A DNA stretch of 64,000 nucleotides from Clostridiales bacterium (GTDB taxonomy: Bacteria > Bacillota > Clostridia > Lachnospirales > Lachnospiraceae), in contig JAGZHZ010000002.1 in the NCBI GenBank assembly GCA_018366495.1, positions 62,001-126,000 of the forward strand, written 5' to 3'. Position numbers and translations under genes: made by a program. Positions 55,001-62,970 of the stretch are shown here, in pieces (within the stretch, counting starts at the first letter, position 1; each line of letters starts with the position of its first letter). Below the pieces are notes generated by a model, which saw only the letters and a program-made list of their open reading frames with translations, ran no database searches and had not been told where the DNA came from.

Positions 55001-55462
55001 ATGGAAATTGAACGCAAATATTTAATTAGCTGTCTTCCCGAAAACCTTGATTCTTATTCCTCGCACAAAATTGAGCAGGGATATCTCTGTACACAGCCTG
55101 TTGTGCGTATCCGCCGCCAGGATGATTCTTACATTCTGACATACAAATCAAAAGGGCTGATGGTGCGCGAAGAATACAATCTTCCGCTTACCCGTGAAGC
55201 ATATCTTCACTTAAAAGCGAAAGCAGATGGGACGATCATCTCAAAGACAAGATATAAAATTCCTCTGACCGATGTTCTGACTATTGAACTCGATGTATTT
55301 GACGCTCCGTTTGAGGGGCTCGTACTGGCAGAGGTTGAATTTCCAGATGAAAAAATGGCAAACGATTTCATCCCTCCTGACTGGTTTGGCGAAGATGTCA
55401 CTTTTTCTCCTGCATACCATAACAGTACTTTAAGTCAGATCAAAGAATCATCTTGCAGCTAA
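55001..55462 (+). CDS. CYTH domain protein (triphosphate tunnel metalloenzyme)
   Basis: A 153-residue protein that begins with the family's diagnostic ExExK motif (MEIERKY). The tunnel strands follow, with alternating charged residues (VVRIRRQDDSYILTYKSKG, SKTRYKI, ELDVFD, LAEVEFPDE). This group hydrolyses inorganic or nucleoside triphosphates with a divalent metal; small bacterial members usually act as tripolyphosphatases. AGGAGG lies eight bases before the ATG. It is a single gene with its own promoter and terminator. Confidence 0.93.
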   Translation: MEIERKYLISCLPENLDSYSSHKIEQGYLCTQPVVRIRRQDDSYILTYKSKGLMVREEYNLPLTREAYLHLKAKADGTIISKTRYKIPLTDVLTIELDVFDAPFEGLVLAEVEFPDEKMANDFIPPDWFGEDVTFSPAYHNSTLSQIKESSCS

Positions 55463-55518
55463 AATACTGTCCAAGATATTTTAAAAAATGAATACCAGAT
55501 CAGAAAATAATTATGATG

Positions 55519-55566
55519 AAAAGGATCGTCTCACACCCATTCTTTTTTGTGAAACGATCCTTTTCT
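55519..55566. terminator. Bidirectional terminator behind the CYTH gene
   Basis: AAAAGGATCGTcTCAC pairs with GTGAaACGATCCTTTT around a 14-base loop. T-runs on both strands would also serve a small minus-strand gene at 55580. Confidence 0.8.
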
Positions 55567-55579
55567 TTTTTATCTCTTC

Positions 55580-55837
55580 TTATTTTTTCTTCCTGCGGCA
55601 GTCTGGAAAATCTATTTTTTCTTTCTCAGAAATCTTTTTCCATATCTCTTTCTCCACACGTTCAGAATGCTCTTTATTCCATATCGCAGATTTTTTTTGT
55701 CTCCGGTCAGATTTTCTCTCTATTCTTCTGGCATAATTTTCTGCGATGCTGATGCTGATGCTTCCCAGTATCCGAAGCAGTCCATTTTTGCTTTTCACAT
55801 TCCGCATTCCAAATTCCAGCAATCGAATGATTTGCAT
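55580..55837 (-). CDS. Possible small basic protein (uncertain)
   Basis: An 85-codon frame with GAGGGGG four bases before its ATG and a terminator 14 bases after its stop. The protein is very rich in Lys, Arg and Glu and mostly helical (RRIERKSDRRQKKSAIW, then EKEIWKKISEKEKID), with an N-terminal segment that could be a short amphipathic helix. No family is recognised. It lies antisense to the region upstream of the XRE gene, and the AT-rich composition alone could produce such a frame. I rate it as possible only. Confidence 0.35.
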   Translation of the reverse strand: MQIIRLLEFGMRNVKSKNGLLRILGSISISIAENYARRIERKSDRRQKKSAIWNKEHSERVEKEIWKKISEKEKIDFPDCRRKKK

Positions 55838-55957
55838 TTTTCCCCCTCTTTTTGCGTCTTGTTTTTATCAATCTCTTTTTTATCTTTGTACTTTTGTGCG
55901 ATTTTTATATTCTTGATATCTTGTAGTTTTATGAAGATATTTGTCGTATTTTGTTTA

Positions 55958-55986
55958 TTGTGTTTTTTTTTAATTTTTGATATAAT
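55958..55986 (+). promoter_or_regulatory. Promoter of the XRE regulator gene
   Basis: TTGTGT (55958-55963), 17 bases, TATAAT (55981-55986). Transcription would start near 55993, about 25 bases before the TTG start at 56018, which argues against the longer reading frame that begins at 55667. Confidence 0.65.
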
Positions 55987-56017
55987 ACAAGCAATTAAGA
56001 ATGGAGATGTTACCCTA

Positions 56018-56386
56018 TTGAAATCTATTGGCAACCGACTGCGGGCACTAAGAAAATCTCGCCATCTCACGCAGGAAGATATGAGCCAAATTCTTCATGT
56101 CTGCCGTCAGACATATTCTAACTATGAAGCGGGAATTCGCACCCCTTCTTTGGATTCTCTTATCTTTCTGGCTCAATATTTTCATGTCACACTAGATTTT
56201 CTTCTTTGTTCTGATAGTTCTGTTTATTCCACTCAAACGACTCCCTGCTTATCTATGAAAAAAGAATTCGTCAGACTTTCCCATTATGAACGCAGAATTT
56301 TAAAAATCACACAGGAATTATCTTCCGATGAACAGGAAAAAGTAATGGCTTTTCTCTGTTTTATCAAAGAGCACAAAGATATTTAG
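56018..56386 (+). CDS. XRE family helix-turn-helix transcriptional regulator
   Basis: A 122-residue DNA-binding protein. Residues 1-65 are a Cro/C1-type HTH (IGNRLRALRKSRHLTQEDMS, then VCRQTYSNYEAGIRTPSLDSL). The rest is a helical tail (residues 80-122, LSHYERRILKITQELSSDEQEK) that resembles dimerisation tails of small regulators and ends FIKEHKDI. The start is taken as TTG 56018, because the promoter TATAAT at 55981 lies just upstream; GGAG is 11 bases away. The short frame ATGGAGATGTTACCCTATTGA at 56001 overlaps that TTG and may couple translation. The targets are unknown; two palindromes lie behind the gene. Confidence 0.8.
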   Translation: MKSIGNRLRALRKSRHLTQEDMSQILHVCRQTYSNYEAGIRTPSLDSLIFLAQYFHVTLDFLLCSDSSVYSTQTTPCLSMKKEFVRLSHYERRILKITQELSSDEQEKVMAFLCFIKEHKDI

Positions 56387-56442
56387 ATCTTTTTTCTATA
56401 CCATTACTATATCATCTTTGCGTCTTTTATGCAAATTAATAG

Positions 56443-56477
56443 TTTGCAATTGCAAATCTTTCATTTGTAATTACAAT
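56443..56477 (+). promoter_or_regulatory. Twin palindromes overlapping a possible promoter
   Basis: TTTGCAATTGCAAA (56443-56456) and TTGTAATTACAA (56465-56476) are perfect palindromes whose centres are exactly 21 bases, two helical turns, apart. They overlap a plausible plus-strand promoter TTGCAA (56450-56455), 16 bases, TACAAT (56472-56477). This is the geometry of a dimeric-repressor operator pair; the XRE protein encoded 57 bases upstream is the obvious candidate. Confidence 0.5.
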
Positions 56478-56483
56478 ATTATT

Positions 56484-56582
56484 CCTTTTTGCTGGAATAC
56501 CTTATATCTGAAATCAGAATATGAAACGTGAAAATGGCAGCATGTTCTATAAAATACTTAGAAACATACTGCCATTTTTTAG
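56484..56582 (+). ncRNA. Candidate small RNA driven by the twin-palindrome promoter
   Basis: From the predicted start near 56484 the transcript would carry one short stem (ATATCTGA/TCAGAATAT, about 56506-56522) and end at the terminator AAAATGGCAG/CTGCCATTTTTT at 56531-56580. No reading frame of useful length fits. The whole unit is about 100 bases. Its existence as an RNA is an inference from promoter and terminator spacing. Confidence 0.35.
56531..56582. terminator. Bidirectional terminator between the XRE region and ftsH
   Basis: AAAATGGCAG pairs with CTGCCATTTT, extended by ATGTTC/GAAaCAT pairing around an AT-rich loop, with TTTTTT on the plus strand. It also lies 84 bases behind the ftsH stop on the minus strand and could end that gene. 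Confidence 0.75.
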
Positions 56583-56665
56583 ATCTGATCTTTCTTTTCT
56601 GTCTCTCACAGCAATCTATTGCATACTCTGTTTTGCATCGGAGACCGTCTCTGATCTTTCTTCTC

Positions 56666-58513
56666 TCACAGCTCTTCTGTTTTTTCCAGGGAGAAAGGTT
56701 CTTTTTTTGTCTCATTTAAGATCGCCATAAATTCATCCCCTGTGATGGTTTCATGATCATATAAATATTTTGCCAGCTCATGCAATTTTCCGATATTATC
56801 CTCCAATATCTTTTTTGCCTTTTCATGCTGTGTTCTGACAAGATCTACCACTTTTTTGTCTATCAGAGTCTGTGTCTCAAATGAGCAGGCCAGACTGCTG
56901 TCTCCTCCTAAATACTGATTGCTGACATTCTCCATCGCAACCATGTCAAAATCATCACTCATACCAAACCGCGTAATCATTCCTCTCGCCAGTTTCGTCG
57001 CCTGCTCAATATCATTTGACGCCCCTGTCGTTATAGAGTGAAATACTACTTCCTCTGCCGCTCTGCCGCCTGTCAAAGTCGCAATTTTGTTTTCCAGTTC
57101 TTCTTTTGTCATCAGGAAATGCTCTTTTTCTTCCACCTGCATCGTATATCCCAAAGCTCCTGATGTTCTTGGAATAATCGTAATCTTATGGACCGGAGCA
57201 GATTCCGTCTGTTTTGCCGCCACAAGCGCATGACCGATTTCATGGTAAGAGACAATCAATTTTTCTTTATTTGAAAGAACACGGCTCTTTTTCTGATATC
57301 CGGCAATTACAACTTCAATGCTTTCTTCTAAATCCATCTGCGTCGCAAATTTTCTGCCGTCGCGGACAGCCCGAAGCGCCGCTTCATTGACAATATTGGC
57401 AAGTTCTGCGCCTGACGCTCCTGATGCAGCCTTTGCAATCTCATGGAAATTGACATTATCTGCAATCTTGATTTTTTTCGCATGAACTTTTAAAATTTCC
57501 TCTCTTCCCTGCAGATCAGGAAGTTCAACCGGGATACGCCGGTCAAATCTGCCCGGTCTTAACAACGCCGGGTCAAGAGAATCGGGGCGGTTTGTTGCCG
57601 CTAAGATGACAACACCTTTTGAACCATCAAATCCATCCATTTCTGTCAAAAGCTGATTCAGTGTCTGCTCTCTCTCATCATTTCCACCGATCTGACCATC
57701 ACGTTTCTTCCCGATGGTATCAATCTCATCAATGAATACAATACATGGTGCTTTTTCATTTGCCTGTTTGAACAGGTCTCTCACCTTTGCCGCTCCCATA
57801 CCGACAAACATTTCCACAAATTCTGACCCTGAGATCGAGAAAAATGGAACGTTCGCCTCGCCTGCAACTGCTTTGGCAAGCAGCGTCTTTCCTGTTCCGG
57901 GAGGTCCCACCAAAAGCGCTCCTTTTGGCAAAGATGCACCGATATCACGATACAGCTCCGGCTTATGCAGATAATCTACAATCTCTTTCAATAATTCCTT
58001 TGCCTCATCTTCTCCGGCAACATCCGAAAATTTAATTCCAGTGGAAGAATTGACATAAATCTTGGCATTACTCTTCCCAAATGCCATCGCTCCTGGACCG
58101 CCCATGCCCTTCATCATCTTTTTGCTCAGCCACTGTCCCAGAACCACAAACAGCACAATCGGGAAAATCCAGCTAATTAAAAAACTCAGGATCGGCGATT
58201 GTTTTTTGGGAATTTCCCCCGAAAATTCTGCGCCAGATTTATCCAGTCTCTCCACCAGATTTTCATCGTCGATCCGTCCCGTTTTGCACACTGTCACCTC
58301 GCCGTCTTTTTCCAGCGTATAATAGATGACATCGCTTTCCAACTCTACTTCTTTAATTTCCTTATTCTCTATACTGTCCAGAAACTCCCGATAGCTTGTT
58401 TTTTGGATGCTTCGTTCCATCACAGACGGAACAATCAGCCAGTTCAGGAGCATCAGCACAACCAGGACGATTAAATAGTAAAAAATCAGAGGTTTTTTTT
58501 CATTTCCATTCAT
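56666..58513 (-). CDS. ftsH: ATP-dependent zinc metalloprotease FtsH
   Basis: A membrane-anchored AAA+ protease, 615 residues. Two membrane helices (about 10-30 and 107-127) flank an extracytoplasmic domain. Walker A GPPGTGKT is at 203-210, Walker B CIVFIDEIDTIG near 257, the second region of homology ends RPGRFDRRI, and the zinc-binding HEIGH is at 424-428. It removes unassembled or damaged membrane proteins. It is a single gene with no hpt or tilS next to it, unlike in Bacillus. Confidence 0.97.
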   Translation of the reverse strand: MNGNEKKPLIFYYLIVLVVLMLLNWLIVPSVMERSIQKTSYREFLDSIENKEIKEVELESDVIYYTLEKDGEVTVCKTGRIDDENLVERLDKSGAEFSGEIPKKQSPILSFLISWIFPIVLFVVLGQWLSKKMMKGMGGPGAMAFGKSNAKIYVNSSTGIKFSDVAGEDEAKELLKEIVDYLHKPELYRDIGASLPKGALLVGPPGTGKTLLAKAVAGEANVPFFSISGSEFVEMFVGMGAAKVRDLFKQANEKAPCIVFIDEIDTIGKKRDGQIGGNDEREQTLNQLLTEMDGFDGSKGVVILAATNRPDSLDPALLRPGRFDRRIPVELPDLQGREEILKVHAKKIKIADNVNFHEIAKAASGASGAELANIVNEAALRAVRDGRKFATQMDLEESIEVVIAGYQKKSRVLSNKEKLIVSYHEIGHALVAAKQTESAPVHKITIIPRTSGALGYTMQVEEKEHFLMTKEELENKIATLTGGRAAEEVVFHSITTGASNDIEQATKLARGMITRFGMSDDFDMVAMENVSNQYLGGDSSLACSFETQTLIDKKVVDLVRTQHEKAKKILEDNIGKLHELAKYLYDHETITGDEFMAILNETKKEPFSLEKTEEL

Positions 58514-58680
58514 CCTTTTTCCTCCATTTCCTTTTCTTTTTTAACTTCTTTCTTCCACTTTACTCTCTCATTTTTCAAAAATCAATATCTCATTTGTGTT
58601 CATTTTATAAAATTCCTATAAATTTCCGGTCTTTCTAATAAAAAAGATAGAAATTTTTTATATTTTTATTTTGTTTTGTA

Positions 58681-58740
58681 AAAAAAGAGCATACAGACTC
58701 TGATCTTATTCGGATCAGTTATCTTGTATGCTCCCTTTTT
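58681..58740 (-). terminator. Rho-independent terminator behind pflA
   Basis: GAGCATACA and TGTATGCTC enclose an inner stem CTGATC/GGATCAG; on the minus strand a run of seven T follows. It ends the pfl operon. Confidence 0.9.
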
Positions 58741-59498
58741 TATTTCATTTTCTTTTTTCTCATGTTCATAAGTGTTTCCAGAACGATCTTCTTTGCCTCA
58801 GAAGCTTTTTCTTTTTCAAGAGCCTCCACGCCTTCCAGCGGATATGGAATCTGAAGCGCCTCATATTTTGTTTTTCCCATTGTATGATAAGGGAGAATCT
58901 CCAGCCCCTTTACATTCCGAAGAGGTGCGATGATTCTTCCAAGCTGCTCCAGTTCTTCCCTTTTGTCGGTCAGTCCAGGAACCACTACATGGCGGATGAT
59001 CACTGGAATTTTAGCATTCTCCAGCGCTTTCGCAAATTCCAGAACCGGCGCCTGCTCCTGACCTGTCAGATCTTTGTGCCCCTGTGGATCGCTGTGCTTC
59101 AAATCCAGGAGCACAAGATCCGTCACGCGAAACAGATGTTCAAACTCTTCCTGTCTTTCTTTCCGATATACAATCCCAGATGTATCGAGACAAGTATGAA
59201 TCCCGCGTTCTTTTGCTTTTTCAAACAGCTCCGTCAAAAAGGAAAGCTGCAGCAAAGGCTCTCCTCCTGTTGCCGTGATTCCGCCATTCCGATAAAACGT
59301 TTTATTGTGCTCATACAGTTCTAAAAGCTCATCTGCTGTCATACGACTGCCGCCTTTTGCATTCCAGGTATCAGGATTATGGCAGTACAGACACCGCATC
59401 GGGCATCCCTGAAAGAAAATCACAAAACGGACTCCCGGACCGTCTACTGTTCCAAAGCTTTCCGTGGAATGAATATTTCCGGTCTTAGATTCCCTCAT
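58740..59498 (-). CDS. pflA: Pyruvate formate-lyase activating enzyme
   Basis: A 252-residue radical SAM enzyme that abstracts a hydrogen from the glycine of its PFL partner and so makes the glycyl radical. The cluster cysteines are Cys32, Cys36 and Cys39 in CPMRCLYC, and the GGE-type SAM motif is ATGGEPLLQ. The start overlaps the stop of the glycyl-radical subunit by 14 bases, so activase and target are made together. The target glycine is in that small subunit. Confidence 0.96.
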   Translation of the reverse strand: MRESKTGNIHSTESFGTVDGPGVRFVIFFQGCPMRCLYCHNPDTWNAKGGSRMTADELLELYEHNKTFYRNGGITATGGEPLLQLSFLTELFEKAKERGIHTCLDTSGIVYRKERQEEFEHLFRVTDLVLLDLKHSDPQGHKDLTGQEQAPVLEFAKALENAKIPVIIRHVVVPGLTDKREELEQLGRIIAPLRNVKGLEILPYHTMGKTKYEALQIPYPLEGVEALEKEKASEAKKIVLETLMNMRKKKMK

Positions 59499-59727
59499 GG
59501 AATGTTCTGGAAATTACTTCATCCTGCTGCTCTTTTGTCAATTTATTAAAGTTTACTGCATATCCTGAAACACGGACTGTCAGCTGAGGATATTTTTCCG
59601 GATGTGCCTGTGCATCCAGCAGAGTCTCTTTTGTGAATACGTTCACATTCAGATGGTGTCCGCCTTTTTCTACATATCCGTCTAAAAGGTTTACCAAGTT
59701 ATCAATTTGCGCTTCACTAATGTTCAT
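59485..59727 (-). CDS. Stand-alone glycyl-radical subunit of pyruvate formate-lyase (GrcA-like)
   Basis: An 80-residue protein equal to the C-terminal glycyl-radical domain of PFL. It carries the radical motif RVSGYAV with Gly55 and the preceding family sequence GGHHLNVNV...LTVRVSGYAVNF. The ATG at 59727 has its own AGGAGG seven bases upstream. It begins 23 bases after the PFL core stops, and the core lacks this domain. In E. coli the similar protein YfiD/GrcA rescues PFL damaged by oxygen; here it looks like the obligate radical subunit of a two-piece enzyme. Confidence 0.9.
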   Translation of the reverse strand: MNISEAQIDNLVNLLDGYVEKGGHHLNVNVFTKETLLDAQAHPEKYPQLTVRVSGYAVNFNKLTKEQQDEVISRTFHEGI

Positions 59728-59750
59728 AATAAATCCTCCTGTCTGATTTT

Positions 59751-61832
59751 TTATTCTTCATCTAAACTTGCATTTGGTTCGCAGCACGCGCAGTCCGGCT
59801 CCAATTCAAATGCGATATCATCAAATAAAACTGCGTCATCTTTTCCAAGCGCTCCCGGAATGATGGAGAATGTATTAGAAATTCCATCCTGAGCATCTTT
59901 AAATGGGAGTTTTGAAACAGAACTTAAACTTGCAACTGCGCCGTGGCTGTCTCTGTGGTGCATTGGGTTTGCCCCCGGTGCAAATGGCTGTCCTGCTTTT
60001 CTTCCGTCCGGCGTAGATCCTGTATTTTTTCCATATACGACATTGGATGTGATTGTCAGAATAGAGGTTGTAGGAATTCCGCCGCGGTATGTGTGATTTC
60101 CTTTGACATACTGCATAAATTCGTGTACGACATCATATGCGATCTGATCGGCGCGGTCGTCATCATTTCCATATTTCGGGAAATCTCCCTCTACCTGGTA
60201 ATCTACAACGATGCCATTTTCATCACGGATTGTCTTTACTTTTGCATATTTGATTGCGGACAAAGAGTCTGCCACAACTGAAAGTCCAGCGATACCTGTT
60301 GCAAACCAGCGTGTCACTTTCTTGTCATGCAGTGCCATCTGAATTCTCTCATAGCAGTATTTATCATGCATATAATGAATAATGTTCAATGTATTGACAT
60401 AGACACATGCCAGCCATTTCATCATTGCACGGAATTTATCCATCACTTCATCATAATCGAGATATTCGGAAGTAATTGGTCTGAATTCCGGACCTACCTG
60501 TTTTTTGGATACTTCATCGACGCCGCCATTGATCGCATACAGAAGGCATTTTGCCAGGTTTGCTCTTGCCCCAAAGAACTGCATCTCTTTTCCGACTCTC
60601 ATAGAAGATACGCAGCATGCAATCGCATAGTCATCCCCATGTGTGACTCTCATCAGATCGTCATTCTCATACTGGATGGAAGAAGATTCGATGGAAGTCT
60701 TCGCGCAGAAACGTTTAAAGTTTTCTGGCAGTCTTGTTGACCACAGTACGGTCAGGTTTGGTTCCGGAGCTGTGCCTAAGTTCTTTAAGGTGTGCAGGTA
60801 ACGGTAAGACATCTTTGTAACCATATGACGTCCATCGATTCCCATTCCTCCGATTGACTCTGTAACCCATGTCGGATCACCGGAAAACAGTGCATTATAT
60901 TCTGGTGTTCTGGCAAATTTTACAAGACGCAGTTTCATGATAAAGTGATCCACAAATTCCTGAATCTGCTCTTCTGTAAACGTACCGTTTTTCAGATCAC
61001 GCTCTGCATAAATATCAATAAATGTGGATGTACGTCCCAGAGACATTGCAGCGCCGTTCTGTTCTTTGATTGCTGCCAGATATCCAAAATACAGCCACTG
61101 GATTGCTTCCTGCACATTTGCAGCTGGTCTTGAAATATCAAATCCATAGATCTTTCCAAGTTCTTTTAATTCTTTTAATGCTTTGATCTGCTCGGACAGT
61201 TCCTCTCTCTCTCTCGTCACATCTGAGTACATGATCGTTCTTGTAGAGTCTTTCTGGCTCTGTTTGTCCTCAATCAGACGGTCAACTCCGTACAGAGCTA
61301 CTCTTCTGTAGTCTCCGATGATACGACCGCGTCCGTAAGCATCCGGCAGTCCTGTGATGATATGACTGGAACGGCACGCGCGCATTTCTGGTGTATATGC
61401 ATCAAACACGCCATCGTTGTGCGTTTTTCTGTGTTTTGTAAAGAACTCTACAACCTGAGGATCTACATGATATCCGTTGTCCTCGCACGCTTTGATTGCC
61501 ATTCGGATTCCGCCGTATGGCTGAAGAGAACGTTTAAACGGTTTGTCTGTCTGGAAACCTACGATCGTCTCTTTTTCTTTATCTAAATATCCAGGTCCGT
61601 GTGAAGTGATTGTGGAGATAATTTTTGTGTCCATGTCAAGCACTCCGCCTTTTGCCTGTTCTTCTTTTGTCAGTTCCATAACCTGAGCCCAGAGGTCTTT
61701 CGTTTTCTGTGTCGCTCCGGCTAAAAATTGTTCGTCTCCATCATAAGGTGTATAATTTTTTTGAATAAAGTCTCTGACGTTAATTTCTTTTTCCCAGATT
61801 CCTTCTTTAAATGAATTCCATTCTGCTCTCAT
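59751..61832 (-). CDS. pflB: Pyruvate formate-lyase core subunit lacking the glycyl-radical domain
   Basis: Converts pyruvate and CoA to acetyl-CoA and formate in anaerobic fermentation. The 693 residues align with PflB over the whole barrel: the active-site pair Cys406-Cys407 (YAIACCVSS), the pyruvate-binding RCAK-type region FKRFCAKTSIESSS, and the end segment NTFSIIPGALGKDD. After that point, where PflB would continue into its radical domain, this protein has a 24-residue Cys/Glu-rich tail (including CACC) and stops. The missing part is the next gene. AGGAGG lies six bases before the ATG. Confidence 0.95.
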   Translation of the reverse strand: MRAEWNSFKEGIWEKEINVRDFIQKNYTPYDGDEQFLAGATQKTKDLWAQVMELTKEEQAKGGVLDMDTKIISTITSHGPGYLDKEKETIVGFQTDKPFKRSLQPYGGIRMAIKACEDNGYHVDPQVVEFFTKHRKTHNDGVFDAYTPEMRACRSSHIITGLPDAYGRGRIIGDYRRVALYGVDRLIEDKQSQKDSTRTIMYSDVTREREELSEQIKALKELKELGKIYGFDISRPAANVQEAIQWLYFGYLAAIKEQNGAAMSLGRTSTFIDIYAERDLKNGTFTEEQIQEFVDHFIMKLRLVKFARTPEYNALFSGDPTWVTESIGGMGIDGRHMVTKMSYRYLHTLKNLGTAPEPNLTVLWSTRLPENFKRFCAKTSIESSSIQYENDDLMRVTHGDDYAIACCVSSMRVGKEMQFFGARANLAKCLLYAINGGVDEVSKKQVGPEFRPITSEYLDYDEVMDKFRAMMKWLACVYVNTLNIIHYMHDKYCYERIQMALHDKKVTRWFATGIAGLSVVADSLSAIKYAKVKTIRDENGIVVDYQVEGDFPKYGNDDDRADQIAYDVVHEFMQYVKGNHTYRGGIPTTSILTITSNVVYGKNTGSTPDGRKAGQPFAPGANPMHHRDSHGAVASLSSVSKLPFKDAQDGISNTFSIIPGALGKDDAVLFDDIAFELEPDCACCEPNASLDEE

Positions 61833-61927
61833 TCATTTCCTCCTGCTTCTATTCTATCTATTCTAGTACCTCGTGAACTCAAAACAAAATCTTGATTGAA
61901 AGATACATGTTATTTGCTTTCATACAC

Positions 61928-61956
61928 ATTATATGGTATCGGCAATTTCCCGTCAA
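61928..61956 (-). promoter_or_regulatory. Sigma-A promoter of the pfl operon
   Basis: Minus strand TTGACG (61951-61956), 17 bases, TATAAT (61928-61933). It gives a leader of about 85 bases before the ATG at 61832. I see no Rex operator in it. Confidence 0.75.
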
Positions 61957-62020
61957 TATCTCAGCGTGTTCCTTTTTTCGTACAAGAGTAGATTTCCTGT
62001 ATTTTTTTGAATACATCTCT

Positions 62021-62066
62021 TTCTTCTTTTTTTAATGTCTTTATTCTTCTTTTTTTAATGTCTTTA
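62021..62066. repeat. Two-copy 23-bp T-rich tandem repeat
   Basis: The 23-base unit TTCTTCTTTTTTTAATGTCT plus TTA occurs twice in a row (62021-62043, 62044-62066), followed by a partial third. It lies upstream of the pfl promoter in the 389-base gene-free stretch 61833-62221, which otherwise holds that promoter and the terminator at 62168. Confidence 0.75.
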
Positions 62067-62167
62067 TTCTTCTTTCTTCATTCCCTGTCGCTGATTTGCT
62101 TATTTTCTATTCTTTCTCCATTCAGAAATTTTCATCCATCAAAAATGTGCGCCGCAGGGCAGATTGC

Positions 62168-62210
62168 AAAACAGCCGCAGCTCTGTTCTCGGACTGCGAC
62201 TGTTTTTTTC
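62168..62210. terminator. Terminator behind the ABC ATPase gene
   Basis: AACAGcCGCAG pairs with CTGCGaCTGTT (one mismatch) around a 13-base loop, with A and T runs on either side; on the minus strand TTTTGC follows. Confidence 0.7.
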
Positions 62211-62221
62211 ATTTCTTCATA

Positions 62222-62956
62222 TTAAATTTTCTTTAAAATTTCTCGTTTATACTGAAGAAATTTTTCTGTCAGGTTAAAATCCTGTCTTCTTGGCTTTGGC
62301 TCCTGGATTATGATCTCATCTGTGATTGTTCCGGTTTTTCCGCCAAGAAGATAAATTCGATCCGACAAAAGAATTGCCTCGTCAATATCATGTGTAATAA
62401 AAAGAGTGGATAAATGAATCTGCTCCATGATATTCAGATACCATGTATGGAGACTGCTTTTTGTAATCGTATCCAGCGCAGAAAAAGGCTCATCTAAAAG
62501 CGCTACATCTTGAGAAAACAGATAAGTTCTCATCAGAGCCGCTCTCTGACGCATACCGCCGGAAAGCTGATGGGGATATTTTTTCTGTGTACCATCCAAT
62601 CCAAACTCCTTAAAATACGGCGCTGCCTTTTCTCGTGCAGTCTTTTTCTTTTCTCCTTTAATCAAAAGCGGAAGGGATACATTATCTTCAATCGTACGGT
62701 AGGGCAATAGAAGATCTTTCTGCAGCATATAACTAATATGCCCCGGTTTTCCCGTAATATTCTGCCCATCCAGAAGAACCTGACCTTCATCCGGCAGAAT
62801 CAGACCGGAAATCACATTGAAAAGCGTTGTTTTTCCACCGCCGCTGACACCAAGAAGACATACAAGTTCTCCATCTCTTAGTTCAAGATTTACGTCCCGC
62901 AGAACGTTTTTTCCATCAAAGGACTTGCTCACATGCTTTACTTCTAAGTGTGACAT
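62222..62956 (-). CDS. ABC transporter ATP-binding protein (SsuB/ThiZ-like)
   Basis: A 244-residue ATPase of an uptake system of the nitrate/sulfonate/taurine and thiamine-precursor group. Walker A is GVSGGGKTT near 38, the signature is LSGGMRQR near 127 and Walker B VALLDEPFSALD follows; the H-loop is FITHDIDEA. It lies 14 bases behind the binding-protein gene, so both are in one operon. No permease lies between or after them in the window; it should be upstream of 64000 or elsewhere. Confidence 0.93.
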   Translation of the reverse strand: MSHLEVKHVSKSFDGKNVLRDVNLELRDGELVCLLGVSGGGKTTLFNVISGLILPDEGQVLLDGQNITGKPGHISYMLQKDLLLPYRTIEDNVSLPLLIKGEKKKTAREKAAPYFKEFGLDGTQKKYPHQLSGGMRQRAALMRTYLFSQDVALLDEPFSALDTITKSSLHTWYLNIMEQIHLSTLFITHDIDEAILLSDRIYLLGGKTGTITDEIIIQEPKPRRQDFNLTEKFLQYKREILKKI

Positions 62957-62970
62957 ATTTCTTCTCTCCC

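Noticed and set aside
55667..56017. N-terminal hydrophobic extension of the XRE protein
   Set aside because: The frame is open to 55667, but the sequence is low-complexity Phe/Ser/Leu and a promoter with TATAAT lies at 55981, inside it. The protein most likely starts at 56018.
61833..61930. Rex or Fnr operator in the pfl leader
   Set aside because: No TTGTGA-N6-TCACAA or TTGAT-N4-ATCAA type palindrome is present; only single half-sites occur.
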